A stretch of 64,000 nucleotides of DNA from Streptomyces noursei (GTDB taxonomy: Bacteria; Actinomycetota; Actinomycetes; Streptomycetales; Streptomycetaceae), in the NCBI RefSeq assembly GCF_016917755.1, contig NZ_CP070326.1:5394001-5458000 (forward strand), read 5' to 3'. The notes under the pieces were generated by a model. The model was not told where the DNA came from. It saw nothing but the letters and a program-made list of their open reading frames with translations, and did no database searches. Each line of letters starts with the position of its first letter. The stretch's first letter is position 1. Positions 1-7,952 of the stretch are shown in pieces. The position numbers were made by a program, and so were the translations under genes.

Positions 1-477
1 GATCAGGTCCCACGCGTCGCCGGCGCGGAGCTGGCCGAGCTTCTCCATCGCCATGTACTCCTGCGTGCCGGCGAAACCGGCAGACAGGGACTGGTAGAAC
101 GGGTTCTCCAGGATGGCGCGGGCCCGCTCGGCGTCCGCATGGCCCTCGACGATCTCGTCGAAGGTGCGCTTCATGTCCAGCATCATCGCGTGGAGTTCGC
201 CGCCGGCGGCCTCGTCGACGCCCTTCACCCGGCGGGGGACGTTGTCGAGCTCGGAGATGCCCATCGACTGCGCCAGGCGGCGGGCCGGGTCGATGGTCAG
301 CACCACGACCTTGCGGCCGCGCTCGGCGGCGCGCACGCCCAGTGCCGCGGCGGTGGTGGTCTTGCCGACGCCGCCCGAGCCGCAGCACACCACGATGCGG
401 GTGCGCGGGTCGTCGATCAGGGCATCGACCTCCAGCCAGGGGGCCGAGGCGTCCAGCGTCGTGTCGTCCGAGGTCAT
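1..477 (-). CDS. ArsA-like anion-transporting ATPase (3' end outside window)
   Basis: Reading leftward from an ATG at 477, the protein has a deviant Walker A, GSGGVGKTT, near residue 35, followed by a stretch ending in a TIDPARRLAQ motif. Both are typical of the ArsA/GET3 family of P-loop ATPases. The C-terminal part lies beyond the left edge. The start overlaps the stop of the neighbouring ArsA-like gene in an ATGA arrangement, so the two are probably translationally coupled and may act as a heterodimer. Such ArsA pairs are conserved in actinobacteria, and no arsenic-resistance genes are visible nearby, so arsenite export is not supported. The partner or substrate is unknown. Confidence 0.85.
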   Translation of the reverse strand, partial: MTSDDTTLDASAPWLEVDALIDDPRTRIVVCCGSGGVGKTTTAAALGVRAAERGRKVVVLTIDPARRLAQSMGISELDNVPRRVKGVDEAAGGELHAMMLDMKRTFDEIVEGHADAERARAILENPFYQSLSAGFAGTQEYMAMEKLGQLRAGDAWDLI

Positions 478-1451
478 ATGGGCCCCTGTTTCCGCAGGTC
501 TCTGGCCAGGCCGTAGAGCCCGGCGAGGTCCACTCCCTCGGGGAGCAGCCCCAGCTCGTAGGTGGGCAGGCCCAGGGCGGTCAGCTCGGCGTGCTGGGCG
601 CGCTCCAGCTCGACCCGCTCGGCGTGCTCGCGCGCCTGCTCCAGCAGGGGGTCGATCAGACGCTCGGCGAGGCCGCCGCGGCGGGCGCCGCCCAGGCCGG
701 CCTGGGAGAGCGCCTTGGCGATGCCGGCCCGGGCGCCGCGGGCGGCGACCTCCAGATCGCCGTTGTCCAGCAGCGCGGGGCGGGTCATGTTGATCACGAT
801 GCCGCCCACCGGGATGCCGGCCTCGCGCAGCTCGGCGATGCCGTCGGCGGTCTCCTGGACGGGCATCTCCTCCAGGAGCGTCACCAGGTGCACCGCGGTC
901 TCGGGGGACTTCAGGACCCGCATCACGGCCTGGGCCTGATTGTGGATCGGGCCGATCTTGGCCAGGCCGGCGACCTCGTCGTTGACGTTCAGGAAGCGGG
1001 TGACGCGGCCGGTGGGCGGGGCGTCCATCACGACCGCGTCATAGACGAACGCGCCGCTCTTGTCCTTGCGGCGGACGGCCTCGCACGCCTTGCCGGTCAG
1101 CAGGACGTCCCGCAGGCCGGGGGCGATGGTGGTGGCGAAGTCGATGGCGCCGAGCTTCTTCAGGGCCCGGCCGGCGCTGCCGAGCTTGTAGAACATCTGG
1201 AGGTAGTCCAGCAGGGCGCGCTCGGCGTCGATGGCCAGGGCGTGCACCTCACCGCCCCCGGGGGCCACCGCGATCTTGCGCTCCTCGTAGGGAAGCGCTT
1301 CGGTCTCGAACAGCTGGGCAATGCCCTGCCGGCCCTCGACCTCGACCAGGAGGGTACGGCGCCCCTCGGTGGCCAGGGCGAGGGCGAGGGCAGCGGCGAC
1401 CGTGGTCTTGCCGGTGCCGCCCTTGCCGCTGACGACATGGAGCCTGCTCAC
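474..1451 (-). CDS. ArsA-like P-loop ATPase
   Basis: A 325-aa protein starting from a GTG at 1451. The N-terminus reads VSRLHVVSGKGGTGKTTVAA, an intact deviant Walker A at residues 9-16. Family motifs follow, including DAPPTGRVTRFL near the middle. A longer in-frame start exists upstream, but the family normally begins only a few residues before the P-loop, so the short start is chosen. It is followed directly, with a 4-base ATGA overlap, by a second ArsA-like gene, and the pair forms one leftward operon. The most likely role is a nucleotide-driven dimeric switch; the cargo cannot be inferred. Confidence 0.85.
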   Translation of the reverse strand: MSRLHVVSGKGGTGKTTVAAALALALATEGRRTLLVEVEGRQGIAQLFETEALPYEERKIAVAPGGGEVHALAIDAERALLDYLQMFYKLGSAGRALKKLGAIDFATTIAPGLRDVLLTGKACEAVRRKDKSGAFVYDAVVMDAPPTGRVTRFLNVNDEVAGLAKIGPIHNQAQAVMRVLKSPETAVHLVTLLEEMPVQETADGIAELREAGIPVGGIVINMTRPALLDNGDLEVAARGARAGIAKALSQAGLGGARRGGLAERLIDPLLEQAREHAERVELERAQHAELTALGLPTYELGLLPEGVDLAGLYGLARDLRKQGPI

Positions 1452-1604
1452 GGCAAGGAGCCTAACCAGTCCGCGTCCCGGGTACGCACGGGATACGCCT
1501 GGGAACCCCCGGAGATCCGCCCGCGCGCGGGCGGGGACGGGGTCGGGGATGCGCCCCAGGGGTCGCGGGCCGAGGGCGCCCGGCACAGGCATTACGCTCG
1601 GCCC

Positions 1605-1763
1605 ATGACCAAGTGGGAATACGCGACCGTGCCGCTCCTCGTGCACGCGACGAAGCAGATTCTGGACACCTGGGGCGAGGACGGCTGGGAGCTGGTCCAG
1701 GTCGTGCCGGGCCCGAACAACCCCGAGCAGCTGGTGGCTTACCTGAAGCGGGAGAAGGCGTGA
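1605..1763 (+). CDS. Small DUF4177-type protein
   Basis: A 52-aa protein beginning MTKWEYATVPLL and containing GWELVQVVPGP. The pattern WEYxxVPL...GWELVxV is that of the DUF4177 family, small cytoplasmic proteins of unknown function. Its stop overlaps the GTG start of the RidA gene (GTGA at 1760-1763), so the two are co-translated. It is divergent from the ArsA-like operon, with about 150 bases between them. The gene is too short for many gene finders, but family similarity and coupling support it. Confidence 0.8.
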   Translation: MTKWEYATVPLLVHATKQILDTWGEDGWELVQVVPGPNNPEQLVAYLKREKA

Positions 1764-2224
1764 GCGCCGTAGAGGAGAAGATCGCGTCGCTCGGCCTGAA
1801 GCTGCCGGAGGTCGTGCCGCCGCTGGCCACCTACCAGCCCGCGGTGCGCTCCGGCTCGTACGTCTTCACCTCCGGCCAGCTGCCCATGGTGGACGGCGCG
1901 CTGCCGGTCACCGGCAAGGTCGGTGCCGAGGTCAGCCCCGAGCAGGCCAAGGAGCTCGCCGCGGTCTGCGCGCTGAACGCGCTGGCCGCCGTGAAGTCCG
2001 TCACCGGCGACCTCGACAAGATCGTCCGGGTCGTGAAGGTCGTCGGCTTCGTGGCCTCCGCGCCGGAGTTCACCGGCCAGCCGGGCGTCGTCAACGGCGC
2101 CAGCGAGCTGCTCGGCGAGATCCTGGGTGAGAAGGGCGTGCACGCCCGCTCCGCGGTGGGCGTGGCGGTGCTGCCCATCGACGCCCCGGTCGAGGTCGAG
2201 ATCCAGGTCGAGATCGCCGACTGA
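1760..2224 (+). CDS. RidA/YjgF/YER057c-family protein
   Basis: A 154-aa protein from a GTG at 1760 that overlaps the upstream stop. It has the features of the RidA family: SGSYVFTSGQLPMVDG near residue 30, a VVKVVGFVASAPEF segment, and a C-terminal ARSAVGVAVLPIDAPVEVE with the conserved Arg. RidA enzymes hydrolyse reactive enamine/imine intermediates released by PLP enzymes. The length fits the longer YjgF subgroup common in actinobacteria. It is followed by a large nested hairpin and then a NUDIX gene on the same strand. Confidence 0.88.
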   Translation: MSAVEEKIASLGLKLPEVVPPLATYQPAVRSGSYVFTSGQLPMVDGALPVTGKVGAEVSPEQAKELAAVCALNALAAVKSVTGDLDKIVRVVKVVGFVASAPEFTGQPGVVNGASELLGEILGEKGVHARSAVGVAVLPIDAPVEVEIQVEIAD

Positions 2225-2237
2225 CGCGCACGAGCGG

Positions 2238-2301
2238 TGCGCTCGCGTCCGGATCGGGCCCTCTCCCCGGAGGGCCCCTCGAACATCCGCACGCGAGCGC
2301 A
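2238..2301. terminator. Three-tier nested inverted repeat between ridA-like and NUDIX genes
   Basis: Outer arms 2238-2248 and 2291-2301 are perfectly complementary (11 bp). A second short stem pairs 2250-2253 with 2286-2289, and an inner 8-bp hairpin pairs 2256-2263 with 2270-2277. No T-tract follows, as is usual for Streptomyces terminators. The structure lies 14 bases after one stop codon and 13 before the next start codon, so it could be a terminator or a structured leader of the NUDIX gene. Confidence 0.6.
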
Positions 2302-2313
2302 TAGCATCCGGCC

Positions 2314-3219
2314 ATGGCGTCGACGACGAACGGTCAGTGGTACCCGCCGGACTGGCCGGCCCGCATCCGGGCCCTGACGAACGGCGAACTGACGCCGCCC
2401 GCGCCGCGGCGGGCCGCGACGGTCCTGCTGCTGCGGGACACCGATCACGGCGGCCCCGCCGTCCACATGCTGCGCAGACGCGCCTCCATGGCCTTCGCCG
2501 GAGGCGCGTACGCCTATCCGGGCGGTTCCGTGGATCCCCGCGACGAGCGCCCCGTGGGGTGGGCGGGCCCCTCGCGCGCCGCATGGGCGGTGCGGCTGGG
2601 CGTCGACCCGTCCACCGCGCAGGCCATCGTCTGCGCCGCGGTGCGCGAGACCTTCGAGGAGGCCGGGGTGCTGCTCGCCGGCGACTCGGCCAGCACGGTC
2701 GTCGCGGACACCACCGGCGAGGACTGGGAGGCCGACCGCGCGGCGCTGGTCGCCCATGAGCTGTCCTTCGCCGACTTCCTGGCCCGCCGCGGCCTGGTGC
2801 TGCGCTCCGACCTGCTGGCCGCCTGGGCGCGCTGGATCACCCCGGAGTTCGAACCGCGCCGCTACGACACGTTCTTCTTCGTCGCCGCGCTCCCGGAGGG
2901 CCAGCGCGCCCTCAACGTCTCAACGGAGGCGGACCGCACGGTGTGGATCCGCCCGGAGGAGGCCGCGGCCGGCTACGACCGCGGCGAGCTGCTGATGATG
3001 CCGCCGACGATCTCCACGCTGCGCTCCCTCCAGCCGTACGCCGGCGTCACCGAGGCGCTGGCCGGGGCCGGGGCGCAGGACCTGACGCCGGTGCTGGCCC
3101 GCGCCCGCCTGGTGGCCGGCGAGATCGTGCTCAGCTGGCCCGGCCACGACGAGTTCACCAAGCACATCGCGACGACGGACGACGGCCCTGCCGACGCCCC
3201 GGGAGGTCCTTCCGCATGA
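2314..3219 (+). CDS. NUDIX hydrolase-like protein
   Basis: A 301-aa protein from ATG 2314. The N-terminal half has the NUDIX layout: a beta-hairpin (RRAATVLLLRD), GGAYAYPGGSVDP, then the helix REtFEEAGVLL with the REUXEE core around residue 110. A long insertion separates the PGG segment from the REUXEE helix, as in the NUDT19/RNF-like acyl-CoA diphosphatase group. The C-terminal half includes LSWPGHDEF. The likely reaction is hydrolysis of a nucleoside-diphosphate-linked substrate, possibly an acyl-CoA, but the substrate is not readable from sequence. Its stop overlaps the start of the MBL-fold gene (ATGA), so they form an operon. Confidence 0.82.
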   Translation: MASTTNGQWYPPDWPARIRALTNGELTPPAPRRAATVLLLRDTDHGGPAVHMLRRRASMAFAGGAYAYPGGSVDPRDERPVGWAGPSRAAWAVRLGVDPSTAQAIVCAAVRETFEEAGVLLAGDSASTVVADTTGEDWEADRAALVAHELSFADFLARRGLVLRSDLLAAWARWITPEFEPRRYDTFFFVAALPEGQRALNVSTEADRTVWIRPEEAAAGYDRGELLMMPPTISTLRSLQPYAGVTEALAGAGAQDLTPVLARARLVAGEIVLSWPGHDEFTKHIATTDDGPADAPGGPSA

Positions 3220-4046
3220 CTGAAGCAGCCGCCCTCCCCGGCCAGCCCCGCGGCGGTGCCATCTCGGGGCGGGCCACCGCGCGCGCCCACTGCGTGCTGG
3301 CCCCGAACCCGTCCCCGATGACGCTGGACGGCACCAATACCTGGATCGTCGCCGAGCCGGACTCCGACCTGGCCGTCGTCATCGACCCCGGACCGCTGGA
3401 CGACGCCCACCTCAGGGCCGTCGTCGAGACCGCGGAGCGGGCCGGGCACCGGGTCGCGCTGACCCTGCTCACCCACGGGCACCCGGACCACGCCGACGGG
3501 GCGGCCCGGTTCGCCGAGCTGACCGGCACCCCCGTACGTGCGCTGGACCCGGCGCTGCGCCTGGGGGACGAGGGACTCGGCGCGGGCGACGTCATCACCA
3601 CCGGGGGACTGGAGCTGCGGGTGGTGCCCACCCCGGGGCACACCGCGGACTCGCTCTCCTTCCATCTGCCCGCCGACGGGGCGGTCCTGACGGGCGACAC
3701 GATCCTGGGGCGCGGCACCACCGTGGTCGCGCACCCCGACGGCCGGCTGGGCGACTACCTGGACTCGCTGCGCCGGTTGCGCTCGCTCACCGTGGACGAC
3801 GGGGTCTCGACGGTCCTCCCGGGCCACGGGCCGGTGCTGAACGACGCCCAGGGGGCGGTCGAGTTCTACCTGGCGCACCGGGCGCACCGGCTCGCCCAGG
3901 TGGAGACCGCGGTGGAGGCCGGCCACCGTACCCCCGCCGAGGTCGTGGCGAGCGTGTACGCGGACGTCGACCGCTCGCTGTGGCCGGCCGCCGAACTGTC
4001 GGTGCGGGCGCAGCTGGACTACCTGGGCGAGCACGGCCTGATCTAG
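3216..4046 (+). CDS. MBL-fold metallo-hydrolase
   Basis: A 276-aa protein starting at ATG 3216, inside the stop of the NUDIX gene. It carries the metallo-beta-lactamase fold signature THGHPDHADG (HxHxDH) around residue 88, further metal ligands in PTPGHTADS and TGDTILG, and a late His in VLPGHGPV. The C-terminal LACTB2-like helical segment (LAHRAHRLAQVE) places it near the LACTB2/hydroxyacylglutathione hydrolase group. It probably hydrolyses a thioester, ester or RNA end in the cytoplasm. Translational coupling to the NUDIX hydrolase suggests joint clearance of a damaged metabolite, which is inference. Confidence 0.87.
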   Translation: MTEAAALPGQPRGGAISGRATARAHCVLAPNPSPMTLDGTNTWIVAEPDSDLAVVIDPGPLDDAHLRAVVETAERAGHRVALTLLTHGHPDHADGAARFAELTGTPVRALDPALRLGDEGLGAGDVITTGGLELRVVPTPGHTADSLSFHLPADGAVLTGDTILGRGTTVVAHPDGRLGDYLDSLRRLRSLTVDDGVSTVLPGHGPVLNDAQGAVEFYLAHRAHRLAQVETAVEAGHRTPAEVVASVYADVDRSLWPAAELSVRAQLDYLGEHGLI

Positions 4047-4084
4047 GGGGCTGTCCACGGCCGGTCCAGGGGCTGTCCACGGCC
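4047..4084. repeat. 16-bp direct repeat, 22-bp period
   Basis: GGGGCTGTCCACGGCC occurs at 4047-4062 and again at 4069-4084, starting immediately after the MBL gene stop. The 22-bp spacing is about two helical turns. The repeat lies between convergent genes, so a promoter role is unlikely. It may be a slipped-strand duplication. Confidence 0.7.
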
Positions 4085-4128
4085 TTCGGGCGGGCCCGGT
4101 GTGTGCGGGCCGGGGTCCTGCCGGCGTG

Positions 4129-4884
4129 TCAGGGCCCCTGTGGGGGGAGCGCCTTTGCCCCGTGGACGGCCAGGTATTCGTCGGCCAGCCAGGGGGCGAG
4201 CCCGCTCAGCAGCTCGTCGAGCAGCTCGGGGCGCGCGGCCGGGTTCCGGGCGGCGCGCGCTGCGGCGTGCATCTGCTCGGCGTGCGCCGGGTAGTAGCGC
4301 CCGAACACCTCGGCGGACTCGACGAGATCACTGGTCCAGCCGCCCCAGCGGGGCATGACCAGGGTGAATCCGGTGCGGACGAGATTGCGCGCGACCCCTC
4401 TGGTCAGCCGGGCGCGCTCCTCGGGGGCGGCCGCCGCGGCGGCTCGCTCGCGCAGGCCGGGCAGCCGGCGGTGGAGGTCGCCGTTGGTCTCCCGGGCGAG
4501 GAGCGAGGTGGGCCGGTAACGGGGCAGCGACGCGGTCACGTCGGGCCCGCTGAGTGGCGTGCACAGACAGGCCACGAACCATGCCCCGTCGTACCGCTCC
4601 TCCGCGCCGAGCAGCCGGTCCACGGCCATCAGCAGGATCCCGGCGCCGTCGATCTGCGGGAAGGCGGCGTCCAGCTCGGCTTCGACGGCCCGGGCGGCGG
4701 CCCGATCGGCGTCGGTGGGGGCGGTCCGCAGGACGAGCAGCGCGTCGAGGTCGGACACCCCGGGGACGGCGGTGCCGCGCGGGATGCTGCCGTAGAGGTA
4801 GGCGCTGAGCAGCCTGTCGGGCGCGAAGCGGTCGGCCAGGCGGGCGCTCAGCCCCGCCACGACGGGCGCGAACGGCGCGGCCAC
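4129..4884 (-). CDS. Nucleotidyltransferase-domain protein (aminoglycoside adenylyltransferase-like)
   Basis: A 251-aa protein reading leftward from a GTG at 4884, with a purine-rich GGGGGAGG just upstream. It contains the pol-beta nucleotidyltransferase signature: LYGSIPRGTAVPGVSDLDALLV, that is GSx(10)DxD, near residues 31-51. The C-terminal half is helical. This fold transfers NMP to hydroxyls or proteins. Resemblance to ANT(3'')-type enzymes is only at the domain level, and resistance cannot be claimed. It converges on the MBL gene and stands alone. Confidence 0.75.
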   Translation of the reverse strand: MAAPFAPVVAGLSARLADRFAPDRLLSAYLYGSIPRGTAVPGVSDLDALLVLRTAPTDADRAAARAVEAELDAAFPQIDGAGILLMAVDRLLGAEERYDGAWFVACLCTPLSGPDVTASLPRYRPTSLLARETNGDLHRRLPGLRERAAAAAAPEERARLTRGVARNLVRTGFTLVMPRWGGWTSDLVESAEVFGRYYPAHAEQMHAAARAARNPAARPELLDELLSGLAPWLADEYLAVHGAKALPPQGP

Positions 4885-5078
4885 CCTCCCCCAAGCTCTT
4901 AAGGAGCAGGGGGGACCCCCATCAGGGACCCTTCCCGTACGAAGCAGCCGTCCTCGTCGAGGCCCTTGCCATGGCTCCCGGATCCACCGTCGGTCGTCAT
5001 GGCGCTCACTATGGAGCGGCGGAGCGGCGGGCGGCGAGCCAATTACGGGCGGCTGCCCGCCGCGGCCCGGGCACGGCG

Positions 5079-5102
5079 AAGGCCCCGCCGGAGCGGGGCC
5101 TT
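5079..5102 (-). terminator. Hairpin terminator of crp
   Basis: AAGGCCCCG at 5079-5087 pairs perfectly with CGGGGCCTT at 5094-5102 across a 6-base loop. It lies 26 bases beyond the crp stop codon on the minus strand. There is no clear T-run, as is common in Streptomyces. Confidence 0.75.
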
Positions 5103-5127
5103 CGGTGCGGTCGCGTGGCCGCGGGCG

Positions 5128-5802
5128 TCAGCGCGAGCGCTTGGCCAGCCGCTCGACGTCCAGCAGGATCACCGCGCGCGCCTCCAGGCGCAGCCAGCCG
5201 CGTCCCGCGAAGTCCGCGAGCGCCTTGTTGACGGTCTCCCGGGAGGCGCCGACCAGCTGGGCGAGCTCCTCCTGGGTGAGGTCGTGCACGACGTGGATGC
5301 CTTCCTCGGACTGCACGCCGAAGCGGCGCGACAGGTCCAGGAGGGCGCGCGCCACACGGCCCGGCACGTCCGAGAAGACCAGGTCGGACATCTGGTCGTT
5401 GGTCTTGCGCAGCCGGCGGGCGACCGCACGCAGCAGGGCGGTGGCCACTTCGGGGCGGGCGTTCAGCCAGGGCTGGAGGTCGCCGTGACCCAGGCCGAGC
5501 AGCTTGACCTCGGTGAGCGCGGTGGCCGTGGCCGTGCGCGGTCCGGGGTCGAAGAGGGACAGTTCGCCGATGAGCTCGCCGGGACCGAGGACGGCCAGCA
5601 TGTTCTCGCGGCCGTCGGGGGAGGTGCGGTGGAGCTTCACCTTGCCTTCGGTGACCACGTACAGGCGGTCGCCCGGGTCCCCTTCGTGGAACAGGGCGTC
5701 GCCGCGGGCGAGCGTGACCTCTCCCATCGAGGCGCGAAGCTCGGCCGCCTGCTCGTCGTCGAGCGCCGCGAAGAGCGGGGCGCGCCGCAGAACGTCGTCC
5801 AC
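5128..5802 (-). CDS. crp: Crp/Fnr-family transcriptional regulator (Crp)
   Basis: A 224-aa regulator. The start is taken as the GTG at 5802 (VDDVLRRAPLF), preceded by AAGGAGAG at a good distance; longer in-frame starts lack this. The cNMP-binding domain includes GDRLYVVTEGKVKL and the phosphate-binding-cassette region GELIGELSLFDPGPRTATATA. The C-terminal winged helix includes TQEELAQLVGASRETVNKAL. The length and sequence match the Streptomyces Crp known to govern germination, development and antibiotic production. It is divergent from nth, with a 381-base shared upstream region holding a possible Crp site. Confidence 0.93.
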   Translation of the reverse strand: MDDVLRRAPLFAALDDEQAAELRASMGEVTLARGDALFHEGDPGDRLYVVTEGKVKLHRTSPDGRENMLAVLGPGELIGELSLFDPGPRTATATALTEVKLLGLGHGDLQPWLNARPEVATALLRAVARRLRKTNDQMSDLVFSDVPGRVARALLDLSRRFGVQSEEGIHVVHDLTQEELAQLVGASRETVNKALADFAGRGWLRLEARAVILLDVERLAKRSR

Positions 5803-5866
5803 GAGTTCTCTCCTTGTCGACATGCTCCGGAGGACTGTGGTCCCCATCATGCCGGAATGCAAAACA

Positions 5867-5880
5867 GTGCGATCAATCAC
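5867..5880. promoter_or_regulatory. Candidate Crp-binding site upstream of crp
   Basis: GTGCGATCAATCAC matches the Streptomyces Crp consensus GTG-N6-GNCAC except for A in place of G. It also matches the TCACA half of the classical CRP palindrome. It lies 65 bases upstream of the crp start, consistent with autoregulation. It is a single short match in a GC-rich genome, so chance is not excluded. Confidence 0.35.
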
Positions 5881-6183
5881 AAGTTTGCCGGACCCGTGGT
5901 CCGAGCCATACGGCAGGGGGCCGATTGGGGTCACGAATCTCGGTGATCGGGTCGGATGTCAGTGGGGGGCCTTAGTCTGGCCGAGTGTCCAATACGCCGG
6001 TGAGAGCAGAGGACTGGGGGCCGAGAGAGTGAGCGCGCGGCGCGATTCCGCTGTGGGCGAACAGCTGCCCACAGGCGCCTCGAATACCGACAAAAGTAAC
6101 AAATCGTCCCCCGGGGTGACGACCGGGCGGAGGCCGACGGCGCCCGCCACCGGCGCGTCGCACCCGAGGCGAAGGAGGCGGCC

Positions 6184-7155
6184 GTGACGGAGACCCCCGC
6201 GAAGCCGGCGGCGAAGAAGACCGCGAAGAAGACCGCGACCAAGACGACCACCGCGACCAAGACGACCACCGCGGCCAAGAAGGCACCCGCCAAGAAGACC
6301 GCGGCCGCGACGCCGGCGGCGGCGAAGAAGACGGCCGCCAAGAAGGCCCCCGCGAAGGCCCCCGCCAAGAAGGCGGCCCCCGCCCGCAAGCCCGAGTCCC
6401 GGGTCGCGATGGTGCGCCGCGCCCGGCGGATCAACCGCGAGCTGGCCGAGCTGTATCCCTACGCCCACCCCGAGCTGGACTTCGGCAACCCCTTCGAGCT
6501 GCTGGTCGCCACGGTCCTGTCCGCCCAGACCACCGACCTGCGGGTCAACCAGACCACCCCCCGGCTCTTCGCCGTCTGCCCCACGCCCGAGGACATGGCC
6601 GCGATCCCCCCGGAGCAGCTGGAGGAGCTGATTCGCCCCACCGGCTTCTTCCGCGCCAAGGCGAAGTCGCTGATCGGCCTCTCCACGGCGCTGCGCGACC
6701 GCTTCGGCGGCGAGGTGCCGGGCCGTCTGGAGGACCTCGTCACGCTCCCCGGCGTCGGCCGCAAGACCGCCAATGTCGTGTTGGGCAACGCCTTCGGCGT
6801 CCCCGGCATCACCGTGGACACGCACTTCGGCCGGCTGGCGCGCCGCTTCGGCTGGACGACCGCGCAGGACGCCGAGAAGGTCGAGGCCGACGTCGCCGAG
6901 ATCTTCCCCAAGAGCGAGTGGACGATGCTCTCGCACCGCGTGGTCTTCCACGGCCGCCGCGTCTGCCACTCCCGCAAGCCCGCCTGCGGGGCCTGTCCCA
7001 TCGCCCCGCTGTGCCCCTCGTACGGCGAGGGCGAGACCGACCCGGAGAAGGCGAAGAAGCTGCTCAAGTACGAGCTGGGCGGCCAGCCCGGGCAGCGGCT
7101 GAAGCCGCCGTCCGACTACCCCGGACAGCCCGCGCTCCCGCTGGCGGCCTCGTAG
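6184..7155 (+). CDS. nth: Endonuclease III with a lysine/alanine-rich N-terminal tail
   Basis: A 323-aa protein from GTG 6184. Residues 1-70 are almost only A, K, T and P in AAKKT/APAKK repeats, like the C-terminal tail of histone H1. The catalytic core follows: LSAQTTDLRVNQ, the helix-hairpin-helix LPGVGRKTANVVLGN with the catalytic Lys, ITVDTHFGRLARR with the catalytic Asp, and a C-terminal 4Fe-4S motif CHSRKPACGACPIAPLC (Cx6Cx2Cx5C). It is a bifunctional glycosylase/AP lyase that removes oxidised pyrimidines. The tail probably increases non-specific DNA affinity. It is divergent from crp. Confidence 0.93.
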   Translation: MTETPAKPAAKKTAKKTATKTTTATKTTTAAKKAPAKKTAAATPAAAKKTAAKKAPAKAPAKKAAPARKPESRVAMVRRARRINRELAELYPYAHPELDFGNPFELLVATVLSAQTTDLRVNQTTPRLFAVCPTPEDMAAIPPEQLEELIRPTGFFRAKAKSLIGLSTALRDRFGGEVPGRLEDLVTLPGVGRKTANVVLGNAFGVPGITVDTHFGRLARRFGWTTAQDAEKVEADVAEIFPKSEWTMLSHRVVFHGRRVCHSRKPACGACPIAPLCPSYGEGETDPEKAKKLLKYELGGQPGQRLKPPSDYPGQPALPLAAS

Positions 7156-7222
7156 GGCGGCGACGGCGAGCACGACTCCACTGGCGGACCGACCATCGAC
7201 GTTAAGCCTCAAGGGGGCGCGG

Positions 7223-7948
7223 ATGACGAGTGCACGGGAGCAGTACGGCGAGACGACGGATGCCCGTCCGGCGGCGGCCGGGCGGGAGGTCGCGGTGACG
7301 ACCGAGGGACTGCCCGAGTGGCTGGCCCCGGTGGCACGCGCGGCCGCCACGGTGGAGCCGCGCCAGCTCAGCCGGTTCCTGCCGCCCGAGGACGGCGGCC
7401 GGCAGTCCGCCGTGCTGATCCTCTTCGGGCACGGTGCCCGTGGGCCCGAGCTGCTCCTGATGGAGCGCGCCGGCACCCTGCGCTCGCACGCCGGGCAGCC
7501 CTCCTTCCCCGGCGGGTCGCTCGATCCGCAGGACGGTGATCCGGACGGGCCGGGTCCGGTCCGCGCGGCGCTGCGCGAGGCCCAGGAGGAGACCGGGCTG
7601 GACCCGGCCGGCGTCCAGGTCTTCGGGGTGCTGCCGCGGCTCTACATCCCCGTCAGCGGTTTCGTCGTGACGCCCGTGCTGGGGTGGTGGCGGCAGCCGA
7701 GCCCGGTGGGCGTGGTGGACCGCGGCGAGACCGCCCGGGTCTTCACGGTTCCCGTGGCGGATCTCACGGACCCGGCACATCGGGTCACCACCCGTCACCC
7801 CAGCGGCCACGTCGGCCCCGCCTTCCTCGTCGAGGACGCGCTGGTCTGGGGTTTCACCGCCGGGGTGATCGACCGGATCCTGCACTACGCGGGGTGGGAG
7901 ATCCCATGGGACCGCGAGAAGCAGGTCCCGCTCGACTGGCGCTCGTGA
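7223..7948 (+). CDS. NUDIX hydrolase, CoA diphosphatase type
   Basis: A 241-aa protein from ATG 7223. After an N-terminal extension it has RSHAGQPSFPGGSLDPQD, followed by the NUDIX box with AALREAQEETGLDP (REUXEEXGU). The LRSHAGQxxFPGG motif directly before the box is the UPF0035 signature of CoA pyrophosphatases (NudL/PCD1). The expected reaction is cleavage of CoA or oxidised CoA to phosphopantetheine and adenosine 3',5'-bisphosphate. The stop at 7948 is 4 bases before the start of the MarP-like protease gene, so the two form an operon, a pairing I recall from other actinobacteria. Confidence 0.88.
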   Translation: MTSAREQYGETTDARPAAAGREVAVTTEGLPEWLAPVARAAATVEPRQLSRFLPPEDGGRQSAVLILFGHGARGPELLLMERAGTLRSHAGQPSFPGGSLDPQDGDPDGPGPVRAALREAQEETGLDPAGVQVFGVLPRLYIPVSGFVVTPVLGWWRQPSPVGVVDRGETARVFTVPVADLTDPAHRVTTRHPSGHVGPAFLVEDALVWGFTAGVIDRILHYAGWEIPWDREKQVPLDWRS

Positions 7949-7952
7949 GACG

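Noticed and set aside
474..1451. Arsenic-resistance operon
   Set aside because: ArsA-like pairs of this type are conserved in actinobacteria without arsB, arsR or arsC, none of which are seen here.
4129..4884. Aminoglycoside resistance gene
   Set aside because: Only the general nucleotidyltransferase domain is visible; the substrate residues cannot be matched and the context is housekeeping.
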